Shown: in pieces, positions 18,126-25,921 of the stretch
Position numbering within the stretch: the stretch's first letter is position 1
Layout of the letters: each line of letters starts with the position of its first letter
Origin: Pseudomonadota bacterium
GTDB lineage: Bacteria; Pseudomonadota; Gammaproteobacteria; Burkholderiales; Burkholderiaceae_E
Reading direction: 5' to 3'
NCBI GenBank assembly: GCA_023388075.1
Contig: JAEWGX010000096.1
Coordinates: 1 to 56,190, forward strand
Length of the DNA: 56,190 nt
Notes under the pieces: model-generated
What the model saw: the letters and a program-made list of their open reading frames with translations, nothing else
The model's database searches: none
Told to the model about the DNA's origin: nothing
Translations under genes and position numbers: made by a program

Positions 18126-18446
18126 ATGGACGCCAAGGACTTCATCCAGAAAACCGTCTCCGAGCACCCGGTGGTGCTCTTCATGAAAGGCACCGCGCAG
18201 TTTCCCCAGTGCGGCTTTTCCGGACGCGCCATCCAGGTTCTCAAGGGAAGCGGAGTCAAGCACATGGTCACCGTCAACGTCCTGGAGGACGATGAGGTGC
18301 GCCAGGGCGTGAAGGACTTCTCCAACTGGCCGACGGTGCCGCAGCTCTACATCAACGGGGAATTCGTCGGCGGCTCGGACATCATGTCCGAGATGTTCGA
18401 ATCCGGAGAGCTCCAGTCGCTCATCCCCGAGTCGGCCAAGGGCTGA
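18126..18446 (+). CDS. grxD: Monothiol glutaredoxin, Grx4 family
   Basis: 106 residues, the normal length for single-domain CGFS glutaredoxins, which hand on [2Fe-2S] clusters with BolA proteins. The active-site Cys29 lies in PQCGFSG; the glutathione-binding TVPQLYINGEFVGGSDI is intact. The ATG at 18126 is preceded by GAGAA. It follows prmC by 31 bases on the same strand, the common betaproteobacterial order. The 3' end faces argC with only 9 bases between stops. Confidence 0.95.
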   Translation: MDAKDFIQKTVSEHPVVLFMKGTAQFPQCGFSGRAIQVLKGSGVKHMVTVNVLEDDEVRQGVKDFSNWPTVPQLYINGEFVGGSDIMSEMFESGELQSLIPESAKG

Positions 18447-18455
18447 CCCGCCTGC

Positions 18456-19403
18456 TCAGGCCTCCAGGCCGAGCCCCTCGTCCAGGCCGAGGTGCACGTT
18501 CATCGACTGCACCGCGGCGCCGCTCGCCCCCTTGCCCAGGTTGTCCAGCCGCGAGATCAGCATGAAGCGGTCTTCGCGGCCGAAGACGAAGAGGTCGACG
18601 CGGTTGGTGTCGTTGCATCCCTGCACGTCGAAGTAGGCATCGGCCAGCGTCTGCGGGTCGTTGAGCGGCATGACCCGCACGAAGCGCTCCCCCGCATACC
18701 AGTCCGCCAGCGCCTGGTGCACGCTCGCGAGCGTCGCCCCCGGCGCGAGCCCCTCGGGGTGCAGGCCGATCGTGACCGCGAGCCCCTTGTAGAAGTTGGC
18801 CACCACGGGCGCGAAGAGCGGCGGCGCCGTCAGCCCGGTGTGGGACTGCATCTCGGGCAGATGCTTGTGCGCGAGGCCGAGCCCGTATTGCCTGGGCGCT
18901 TCCAGCCGGGGATCGCCGCCGGCCTGGTACTGCTCGATCATCTTGCGGCCGCCGCCGGAGTAGCCCGTGATGGAGAAGCAGCTCACCGGATAGCCGTGCG
19001 GCATCAGCCCGGACGCGACCAGGGGCCGCGCCAGCAGGATGAACGAAGTGGCATGGCAGCCCGGGTTGGCGATCCGCTTGCTTTCGCGGATACGGTCGCG
19101 TTGCCCGGGGGCGAGCTCGGGCAGGCCGAACGCCCAGCCCGATTCCGTGCGGTGGGCGGTGCTTGCGTCGATGATGCAGGTCCGCGGGTTGCTGACCAGC
19201 GAAACCGCTTCCCGTGCCGCCGCATCCGGCAGGCAGAGGAAGGCGACGTCGGCGGCGTTCAGCAGCCGCGCCCGCTCCTGCGGGTCCTTGCGCAGCGCCG
19301 GATCGATCCTGAGCAGCTCGACATCGGGCCGCCGGCTCAGGTACTCGTTGATCTGCAGCCCGGTCGTGCCTTCCTGGCCGTCCACGTAAACCTTGTATGC
19401 CAT
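18456..19403 (-). CDS. argC: N-acetyl-gamma-glutamyl-phosphate reductase, short (type 2) form
   Basis: 315 residues, typical of the AgrC/ArgC type 2 group (about 310) rather than the 340-350-residue type 1. Reduces N-acetylglutamyl phosphate to the semialdehyde in arginine synthesis. The NADP-binding start VYVDGQEGTTGLQINEYL, the catalytic Cys116 in IANPGCHATSF, and the conserved AHKHLPEM and NLGKGASGAAVQSMN are all present. The ATG at 19401-19403 is used; a frame extension upstream has no homology. Confidence 0.94.
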   Translation of the reverse strand: MAYKVYVDGQEGTTGLQINEYLSRRPDVELLRIDPALRKDPQERARLLNAADVAFLCLPDAAAREAVSLVSNPRTCIIDASTAHRTESGWAFGLPELAPGQRDRIRESKRIANPGCHATSFILLARPLVASGLMPHGYPVSCFSITGYSGGGRKMIEQYQAGGDPRLEAPRQYGLGLAHKHLPEMQSHTGLTAPPLFAPVVANFYKGLAVTIGLHPEGLAPGATLASVHQALADWYAGERFVRVMPLNDPQTLADAYFDVQGCNDTNRVDLFVFGREDRFMLISRLDNLGKGASGAAVQSMNVHLGLDEGLGLEA

Positions 19404-19621
19404 CTGGGACTCACTGGTGCCTGCCGCCGCCCACGCGCCGGCGTAACGCCCCAAGTATCGCACCCTGCCACCCGTGCCAGGCTGACCGCCATGCCGGCGA
19501 CTGGCTGAACCGCCGACGCGCCGGCGGGTCGGCCGACGTGTCGACGGCGACTTGCCGAAGTTCATAGGCACGGTGGCGGGATTTGGCTAAGGTCCGGATC
19601 CATGACGGGACCTTGGTGCCA

Positions 19622-21220
19622 ATGACAGCGCACGAGCTCAGGTTCGCGCTGACCGCGAGCATGACAGCGGAGTTCGAGCAGCGTGCGGCGATCGGTCTCG
19701 CCCAGGCGGCCGGGCGCCTGCGCACGCTCTGGTTCGACACCCCGGCCGGCGACCTGATGAACGCCGCTACCAGTCTCGAGGTGCGGCAGACCGCCGACGG
19801 CTGGATGCAGGCGGTCGCGCACGACGGCGACGGCCGCTTCGAGCGACGCTCGCTGGAGCAGCCGGTCGCCGGGCCGAGGCCGGAGCGCGACGCCCTGCCG
19901 CCGCGAGACGATCCACTCGGCCGGGTGCCTCATGCCTTCTTCGGGCTGCTCGTCCCGGTCTTCGAGGCCGAGCTCGAGCGCCAGGTCCGCCTGGTCGGAC
20001 CCCAGCCCGACCTGCGCGTGGAGGTCGCCTGCGAGCGCGGCGAGCTTCGCGCCGGCCACCGCAGCGAGCGGATCGCGGAGGTCGCCCTCCGGCGCCGGGA
20101 GGGTCCGGCAGCGGCTTTCTTCCACTACGCCGCCCAGTGGGCGGCGATGCACGGCGCGCAGTTGCTGCTGGAGCCGATGCACCTGCGCGGCCTCGAGCTT
20201 GCCGGCTGGCGTCCCCGGGCGCCGCGGCCGGTGCGGATCCCGCCGGCCGCGCCGAACGCGGGGCTGACGGTCGCCCAGGCGGCCTGCCAGGCAATCGCGG
20301 GACACCTGGACCATGTCGTCGCCAACCTCCTGCCGGTGCGCGCCGGGACGCAGCCGCAGGCAATCCACCAGCTTCGCGTGGCCCTGCGTCGGCTGCGGGC
20401 GGCCATCCGCTTCTTCGACCTGGACCGCCAGGAAGTCGAACCCGGCGCCGACGGCGCACCAGCCGCGGGCTCCGGTTGGCGCGACTTGGCCCGTTCGGCT
20501 CGGGACCTCTCGGCCGCCGCGGCCCCGGTACGGGATGCCGACGTCCTGGAGTCCGGCGTGCTCCGGGACCTCGGCGGTTCGCTCCCGGAAGACGCGTCGC
20601 TGCATGTGCTCCGGCAGGCGATCACGACCGCTCGCGAGCACGACCGGGCGCGCCTGCGCGCGGTGCTCTCGAGCCCCGAGACGACGGCGTTCATCCTTCG
20701 GGGGCATGCGGCGCTCGGCACGCTCGCGACCGGCCGGTGGGCGGAAGCCGACTTCGCCAGCTTCGCCGCCGGGCGGCTCGCGCGACTCGCCGCCCGGGCG
20801 CAGCGCCGCACGCGGCGCGCCGGCTCCGAAGGCGACTGGCATCGCGCGCGCGTCGCGCTCAAGGAGCTGCGCTACGCGCTGGAGTGCTGCCGAGCGCTGC
20901 CCGCGACCCGCGGGCCTGCCGACGACGCGATCGCGATGCTGTCGCGATGGCAACGCTCGCTGGGCCGGGCGCAGGATCTCGCCACCGCGCGGGCATCGGT
21001 GGCGCGGGCGCTGGCGTACGCGGACGCGCCGGTGGAGATCGCGGTTCGTGCCGCCGCGCTGGTCGACGGCTACCGGGCTTCGGCGGCCGCCCTCAACCGG
21101 CCGGGCCGGCTGCGCAAGCCGATCCTCGGGGGGCTCGAGCGCCTGCTCGCGCCAGCGCCGCCATCGCCGGCGGCGGGCTATCATCGCGTCGACCGCTCCC
21201 GCAAGGAAGATATCGAATGA
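19622..21220 (+). CDS. CYTH-CHAD domain protein (polyphosphate-associated)
   Basis: 532 residues from ATG 19622 (a TTG at 19583 would add 13). Residues about 1-190 form a CYTH-like tunnel domain whose opening HELRFAL departs from the usual ExExK metal/triphosphate motif, suggesting weak or lost triphosphatase activity. From about 215 on is a CHAD domain with its histidine/arginine helices (AIHQLRVALRRLRAAIRFF and HRARVALKELRYALE), which binds polyphosphate and targets granules. The stop overlaps the start of the holin-IV-like gene, so the two are translated together. It diverges from argC across a 218-base gap with no recognised site. Confidence 0.85.
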   Translation: MTAHELRFALTASMTAEFEQRAAIGLAQAAGRLRTLWFDTPAGDLMNAATSLEVRQTADGWMQAVAHDGDGRFERRSLEQPVAGPRPERDALPPRDDPLGRVPHAFFGLLVPVFEAELERQVRLVGPQPDLRVEVACERGELRAGHRSERIAEVALRRREGPAAAFFHYAAQWAAMHGAQLLLEPMHLRGLELAGWRPRAPRPVRIPPAAPNAGLTVAQAACQAIAGHLDHVVANLLPVRAGTQPQAIHQLRVALRRLRAAIRFFDLDRQEVEPGADGAPAAGSGWRDLARSARDLSAAAAPVRDADVLESGVLRDLGGSLPEDASLHVLRQAITTAREHDRARLRAVLSSPETTAFILRGHAALGTLATGRWAEADFASFAAGRLARLAARAQRRTRRAGSEGDWHRARVALKELRYALECCRALPATRGPADDAIAMLSRWQRSLGRAQDLATARASVARALAYADAPVEIAVRAAALVDGYRASAAALNRPGRLRKPILGGLERLLAPAPPSPAAGYHRVDRSRKEDIE

Positions 21221-21570
21221 GACTGCTGCTCGGATGGGGCATCAACGCCGCCGCGCTTTTCCTGCTGCCGTACATCGTGCCGGCGGTGCAGGTGAAGAGC
21301 TTCGTGACCGCGCTCGTGGTGGCCTTGATCATCGCCCTGCTCAACACGTTCATCCGGCCCGTGCTCTTCCTGCTCACGCTGCCGATCACCATCCTGACCC
21401 TGGGTCTGTTCACGCTTGTGTTGAACGGCTTGATGTTCTGGCTCGCCGCGCAGTTCATCCAGGGCTTCGAGGTTCGCGGCTTCTGGTGGGCGGTGCTTGC
21501 CGCGCTGGTCTACAGCATCATCAGCTGGGCCATCAGCTCGTTGCTGCTCAATAGCGGCGACAAGCGCTGA
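21217..21570 (+). CDS. Phage-holin-superfamily-IV-like membrane protein (DUF360)
   Basis: 117 residues with four hydrophobic segments (about 5-25, 30-50, 55-80 and 88-110), the pattern of the Mycobacterial-phage-holin IV / PF04020 family. The NTFIRPVLFLLTLPITILTL block is the family core. Despite the name, the chromosomal members have no shown lytic role. The ATG overlaps the CHAD gene stop (ATGA) and AAGGAAG precedes it. No endolysin or other phage gene is near, so this is read as a resident membrane protein. Confidence 0.85.
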   Translation: MRLLLGWGINAAALFLLPYIVPAVQVKSFVTALVVALIIALLNTFIRPVLFLLTLPITILTLGLFTLVLNGLMFWLAAQFIQGFEVRGFWWAVLAALVYSIISWAISSLLLNSGDKR

Positions 21571-21586
21571 GCACCGCCGTTGCCGG

Positions 21587-22795
21587 ATGTCCGCTGAAGT
21601 GAAGCCGGCCGAAGCCGGCGCGCGGCCAGGCCTTTCGTCGGCGCGGATCGCCGCCGTCGACCTGCCCATCATCCCGACCATTGCCGCGCTGGTCCGCGAC
21701 AATCCCGGCACCATCTCGCTCGGCCAGGGCGTGGTGGATTTCGGCCCCCCGGTGGACCTGGCCTCCGCCCTGCAGCCGCTCGCCGACCAGCCGGGCCTGC
21801 TCAAGTACCAGGCGGTCTCCGGTCTGCCGCAGCTCCAGGAAGCGCTGCGCGCCAAGCTGCGCGACGAGAACGGCATCGTGGACCAGTCGGGGACCGCGCT
21901 CATGGTGAGCGCCGGCAGCAACATGGCATTCCTGCAGGCGGTGCTGGCGGTCTCGGATCCGGGAGACGAGTTCATCCTGCCGTCGCCGTACTACTTCAAC
22001 CAGGAGATGGCGCTGCGCATGTGCGGCTGCGAGCCGGTGCTGGTGGCCACCGATGCGAACCACCAGCTCGACGTCGACTCGATCGAGCGGGCGATCACCG
22101 ACCGGACGCGGGCGATCGTCACCGTCTCGCCCAACAATCCGACCGGCGCGGTCTACGACGAGGATTCGCTCGCGGCGGTCAACCGGCTGTGCCGGGAGCG
22201 CGGCCTGTACCACTTCAGCGACGAGGCCTACGAATACTTCTGCCACGACGGCGCGCGCCACTTCTCCCCCGCGTCGCTGCCGGGCGCCGCCGGGCACACC
22301 TTGTCCTTCTGGTCCTTCTCCAAGGGCTTCGGCATGGCGAGCTGGCGCGTCGGCTACCTGCTCTACCCGGAGGCGCTGGCCGAGGCGCTCAACAAGGTGC
22401 AGGACACCAATCTGATCTGCGCACCGGTCGCCTCGCAGCTGGTGGCGCTTGCCGCGACGCGCGCCGGTCGCGGCGCGGTGCAGGCCCGGCTCGATGGGCT
22501 CGGCGCGGTGCGCCGGGCAGTGCATGATCGCCTGCGCTCGCTGGGCTCGCGCATCGAGTTCGTGCCCACCCGTGGCGCCTTCTACGTGCTCGTGCGCCTG
22601 CCGCCGGTGGACGAGCCCCTCGCCTTCAGCCGGGCGATGGTCGAGCGGTTCCGGGTGGCAACCATCCCCGGGTTCGCCTTCGGGCTCGATCCGGCGCTTG
22701 GCAACTACCAGCGGGTGTCCTTCGGCGCGCTGGAGCCGTCGGCGGTGAGCGAAGGCCTGGACCGGTTCGTCGCCGCGGTCAGGGCGCTCTGCTGA
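21587..22795 (+). CDS. Class I/II pyridoxal-phosphate aminotransferase
   Basis: 402 residues from ATG 21587, 16 bases after the holin-like gene. Fold-type I enzyme: substrate/cofactor loop SLGQGVVDFGPP, VSPNNPTGAVYD, SDEAYEYF and the PLP lysine Lys246 in SFSKGFGMASWRVGY; the C-terminal Arg region is FGALEPSA. It is closest in style to the aspartate/alanine-type aminotransferases of subgroup I-gamma, but the amino-acid specificity cannot be fixed. Confidence 0.88.
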   Translation: MSAEVKPAEAGARPGLSSARIAAVDLPIIPTIAALVRDNPGTISLGQGVVDFGPPVDLASALQPLADQPGLLKYQAVSGLPQLQEALRAKLRDENGIVDQSGTALMVSAGSNMAFLQAVLAVSDPGDEFILPSPYYFNQEMALRMCGCEPVLVATDANHQLDVDSIERAITDRTRAIVTVSPNNPTGAVYDEDSLAAVNRLCRERGLYHFSDEAYEYFCHDGARHFSPASLPGAAGHTLSFWSFSKGFGMASWRVGYLLYPEALAEALNKVQDTNLICAPVASQLVALAATRAGRGAVQARLDGLGAVRRAVHDRLRSLGSRIEFVPTRGAFYVLVRLPPVDEPLAFSRAMVERFRVATIPGFAFGLDPALGNYQRVSFGALEPSAVSEGLDRFVAAVRALC

Positions 22796-22819
22796 AGCGG
22801 GACGTCGCCGCGCACCGTT

Positions 22820-22847
22820 GCGCCCCGGCCCGAGCAGCCTGGGGCGC
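22820..22847. terminator. Bidirectional hairpin between convergent genes
   Basis: GCGCCCC and GGGGCGC flank a 14-base loop between the stops of the aminotransferase and the CAP lipoprotein. The stem is strong and GC-rich but there is no T-run, so intrinsic termination is only suggested by the convergent location. Confidence 0.4.
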
Positions 22848-22852
22848 CGCAC

Positions 22853-23491
22853 TTACCGGGGTGTCGCGAGCGCCATCGTCCAATAGGAGAGGTAGGCGCT
22901 GTCGCCGTGCCCCGGAAGCACCGCCACGCCGACATGCGCGATGTCGGCGCGCATCAGGGCGACACAGTGCGGCGGGCTGTCGATCCAGGCCTGCATCGCG
23001 GCCTCGATGGTGCGAAAGCCGGCCGCGATGTTCTCGTCGGCCTTGCTCCAGGAGTAGCCGGACAGCTCGAGGCGGTCCCACACCAGCTCGCCGGTGTCCC
23101 ATTGGTGGCCGAAGCGGTTGTACTGCAGCATCCATTCGGACTCGAGCAACGCCGCATTGGCGACCCGCGCGTCCCAGGCGAGCGGCCCGGCCGCGGGGAA
23201 ATGCTGGTCGCCGCACTTGCGCTCCACGGATCGCGCCGCGTTGACCGCGGCCAGGAGGCGCTCGTTGAGCGGGTCCGGCGCCGGCGCCTCGGCTTGCACC
23301 GTCGCGACGCCCACGCTCTTGTTGGCCACCGCGGCGTAGGCCTTGCGGATGGCCTCGCCGTTGCCTTCGCCGAGCGACGCGTCGAGGCCGTCCCTTTCGT
23401 CCGAGCCGGCGCCGCAGCCGGCCACGAGCAAGGCAAGCGCGAGCACGACGGTGGACCATCGCCGCAGCGGCCCTGAACGGGGAAATGGCAC
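22853..23491 (-). CDS. CAP/SCP-domain lipoprotein (YkwD-like)
   Basis: 212 residues from a GTG with AGGAG at good spacing. Lipoprotein signal ending in LVAGC (Cys26), then a linker and a CAP domain (about 72-210): LNERLLAAVNAARS, GHQWDTGELV, ENIAAGFRTIEAAMQAWIDS, PHCVALM, VGVAVLPG and SYWTMA, with a cysteine pair (RKCGD and PHC). Bacterial CAP lipoproteins sit in the cell envelope and some act on peptidoglycan or lipids; no function is fixed here. Confidence 0.87.
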   Translation of the reverse strand: MPFPRSGPLRRWSTVVLALALLVAGCGAGSDERDGLDASLGEGNGEAIRKAYAAVANKSVGVATVQAEAPAPDPLNERLLAAVNAARSVERKCGDQHFPAAGPLAWDARVANAALLESEWMLQYNRFGHQWDTGELVWDRLELSGYSWSKADENIAAGFRTIEAAMQAWIDSPPHCVALMRADIAHVGVAVLPGHGDSAYLSYWTMALATPR

Positions 23492-23630
23492 GCGCTTCTC
23501 CTGGCAACGAAATGTTGGCCAGATTGTTGGGCGCGCTCTCGCGCCCGGTCAGGGGCATGCGGACAGGCGGCAGTCCGCATCGCCCGGATGGCGTGCGCGC
23601 GTGGCTAGGAAAACGATGGACCGGGCGTGT

Positions 23631-23666
23631 CCGGGTGATGCCCCGGGTGATGCCCCGGGCGATGCG
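23631..23666. repeat. Three tandem 12-bp units
   Basis: CCGGGTGATGCC twice and CCGGGCGATGCG once, followed by CCCGGG. They lie in the gap between the CAP lipoprotein start and the amidase stop. Likely slippage-derived; no function seen. Confidence 0.6.
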
Positions 23667-23690
23667 CCCGGGCCGTGGCGGGCTCCCGCC

Positions 23691-25142
23691 TCAGGCGTTC
23701 TCGTCCGGCGGCACCGGCAACGTCGGGCGGCGATCGAACCAGCTCGACGCCTCCTCCAGCCGCGCGGCCAGGTGCAGCAGCATCGCGTCGTGTCCGAGAC
23801 GGCCGACGAACTGCACCCCCACCGGAAGGTTTACCGGTGACCAGTGCAACGGCAGGCTGACCGCCGGCTGGCCGGTGGCGTTGAACGGCACCGGGAACGG
23901 GGCGATCTCGAGGATGCGGGCGATATGCGCATCGACATCGGTTGCGTCCGTCGGCAGGCAGCCCAGCGGCGGCAGCTCGGCGGCGAGCACGGGGGTCACG
24001 AGCACGTCGTGCGATTCGAAGAAGGCGCCGATGCGGCGCACCTCGCGGTTCATCCTGGCGATCGCCCCGAGGTAGTCGGCAAGAGACATCGCGCGGCCGC
24101 GCTCCACCACGGCGCGCGTGAGCGGCTCGAGCTCGTCGTCGTCAGCGGGCCTGCCGCGCTGCTGGACGAAGTCGTCGATGGTCACGGCGAGGTTGCCGAT
24201 CAGGATGTCGAACACCGCCTTCTGCAAGGCCTCGAAATCGAACTGCGGCCCGGTTTCCTCGATTTGATGACCCATGCCCGTCAGTAACGCCGTGGCGTTG
24301 GTGACGGCCTCGCGCGCATCCGCGCAAACGGGCTCGCCGGCGAAGGTCTTGGCAAGCACCGCGATGCGCAGCGGCCTGCCCCGCTGCTGGAGCGCCTTGA
24401 GGAAACCGACCGGCGGCTTGCGGAAGTAGTACGGCGCGCCGGCATCGGGCCCGGAGGTCACGTCCAGGATCGCGGCGGTGTCCCGCACGCTGCGGCTCAC
24501 CAGGTTCTCGTGACTGATGCCTTCGTTCACCTGCCCGCGATTGGGCCCGGCCGGATTCAGTCCGCGACTGGGCTTGAAGCCGACCAGGCCGTTGCACGCC
24601 GCTGGAATGCGGATGGACCCGGCGCTGTCCGTCGCATGCGCCGCGGGCACCATGCCGCTTGCGACGGCCGCGGCCGCGCCGCCGCTCGAGCCGCCGGCGA
24701 TCCGTCCCAGATCCCAGGGATTGCGCGTCGCGCCGTAGGCGCGCGGCTCCGTGCTGACGCTGAGACCGAACTCCGCGGAGTTGGTGCGACCCAACAGGAG
24801 AAACCCCGCGGAGCGCAGCCGCGCGACCAGCGAGGAATCGATGCTGGAAGTGCTGCCGGCGAAGAGCTTGCTGCCGTTGGTGAGCGGCAGGCCCTGCGCG
24901 ACCGCGCTGAGATCCTTCAGCAGGTACGGCACGCCGGCGAACGGGGCGTTGCCCTTCTGCCGGCCGGCGAGCTCCATGGCATCGTCGAAGGCGCGGTACA
25001 CGACCGCGTTGACGATCGGATTCAGTTGCTCGATGCGCGCGATGGCGGTTTCCACCATCTCGCGACCGGTGACCTCGCCCGACCTCACCAGCGAGGCGAT
25101 GCCGGTGGCATCGAGCGCTTCCCATTCCTGCGGCGTCAGCAT
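23691..25142 (-). CDS. Amidase signature family hydrolase
   Basis: 483 residues with the Ser-cisSer-Lys triad of the family: Lys76 (PYLLKDLSA), the serine pair in GGSSGGAAAAVASG (152-153) and Ser176 in DSAGSIRIPA. Overall it resembles the 6-aminohexanoate-cyclic-dimer hydrolase/aryl amidase branch more than GatA, since no gatB or gatC is near. There is no signal peptide. It probably releases ammonia or amines from small amides; the substrate is unknown. It diverges from the DNA glycosylase. Confidence 0.88.
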   Translation of the reverse strand: MLTPQEWEALDATGIASLVRSGEVTGREMVETAIARIEQLNPIVNAVVYRAFDDAMELAGRQKGNAPFAGVPYLLKDLSAVAQGLPLTNGSKLFAGSTSSIDSSLVARLRSAGFLLLGRTNSAEFGLSVSTEPRAYGATRNPWDLGRIAGGSSGGAAAAVASGMVPAAHATDSAGSIRIPAACNGLVGFKPSRGLNPAGPNRGQVNEGISHENLVSRSVRDTAAILDVTSGPDAGAPYYFRKPPVGFLKALQQRGRPLRIAVLAKTFAGEPVCADAREAVTNATALLTGMGHQIEETGPQFDFEALQKAVFDILIGNLAVTIDDFVQQRGRPADDDELEPLTRAVVERGRAMSLADYLGAIARMNREVRRIGAFFESHDVLVTPVLAAELPPLGCLPTDATDVDAHIARILEIAPFPVPFNATGQPAVSLPLHWSPVNLPVGVQFVGRLGHDAMLLHLAARLEEASSWFDRRPTLPVPPDENA

Positions 25143-25297
25143 CCAGTATCCTTCGGTTCGATCGGACGATGCCTGCCGTCCGAGCGGGCTCGAACGCGAG
25201 AGGCGGTAGGTCCGGTATGGCGGATTATGGTTGGCCCTTCGGGGGATGACAACGCGGCCAACGGTACAATGCGCGATCGCGAATGGTATCGAGGCAC

Positions 25298-25921
25298 ATG
25301 CAGCTATCCGGCAGGGGGATCTCGCCCGACGAGCTCCTTGCCGACTCGGATGTCATCGCGCGACGCCTGATCGGCGCGGTGCTGCTCGTCGATGGCGTGG
25401 GTGGCCGGATCGTCGAGACCGAGGCCTACGATCGCGAGGATCCCGCCTCGCACAGCTTCGCCGGGCCGACCGCGCGCAACGCGACGATGTTCGGCCCTCC
25501 GGGCCGCGTCTACGTCTACCGGTCCTACGGCATCCACTGGTGCCTGAACATCGTCTGTCGCGAGGCCGGGCATGGCGCCGGAGTGCTCATCCGCGCGATC
25601 GAGCCGCTCGAGGGGATCGAAGCCATGACGCGCCGTCGCGGACTCGCGACGGATGCGCCCGCGAGCCTGCGCCTTCTCTGCTCGGGACCGGGGCGCGTCG
25701 GCCAGGCGCTCGGGATCGGCCGCGCGCACGACGGCATGCGCGTCGACCGGCCGCCGTTCCGGCTGCTCGCGCCCCGTGGCGACGAGGACGTCGTATGCGG
25801 CCCGCGGATCGGCATCACTCGAGCGGTCGACCGTCCGTGGCGCTTCGGCCTGGCCGGTTCGCGCTTCGTGAGTCGGCCTTTCCGCCCAGCGCCTGGGCAA
25901 GCAGCGTCTCCAGCAGATTGA
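25298..25921 (+). CDS. DNA-3-methyladenine glycosylase, AAG/MPG family
   Basis: 207 residues from ATG 25298 (GAGG just upstream; ATG 25283 is an alternative). Excises alkylated purines. The catalytic glutamate is Glu42 in IVETEAYD; the intercalating/aromatic region VYVYRSYGIHWCLNIVC and the C-terminal GITRAVDRPWRFGLAGSRFVS are as in the family. A TACAAT box (25266-25271) may be its -10. The last 107 bases overlap the convergent hybrid kinase gene, unusual because the overlap touches the conserved C-terminus. Confidence 0.92.
   Translation: MQLSGRGISPDELLADSDVIARRLIGAVLLVDGVGGRIVETEAYDREDPASHSFAGPTARNATMFGPPGRVYVYRSYGIHWCLNIVCREAGHGAGVLIRAIEPLEGIEAMTRRRGLATDAPASLRLLCSGPGRVGQALGIGRAHDGMRVDRPPFRLLAPRGDEDVVCGPRIGITRAVDRPWRFGLAGSRFVSRPFRPAPGQAASPAD

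Noticed and set aside
21217..21570. Holin-like gene considered as a prophage marker
   Set aside because: No lysin, structural, integrase or attachment sequences nearby; the gene is coupled to a CHAD protein.
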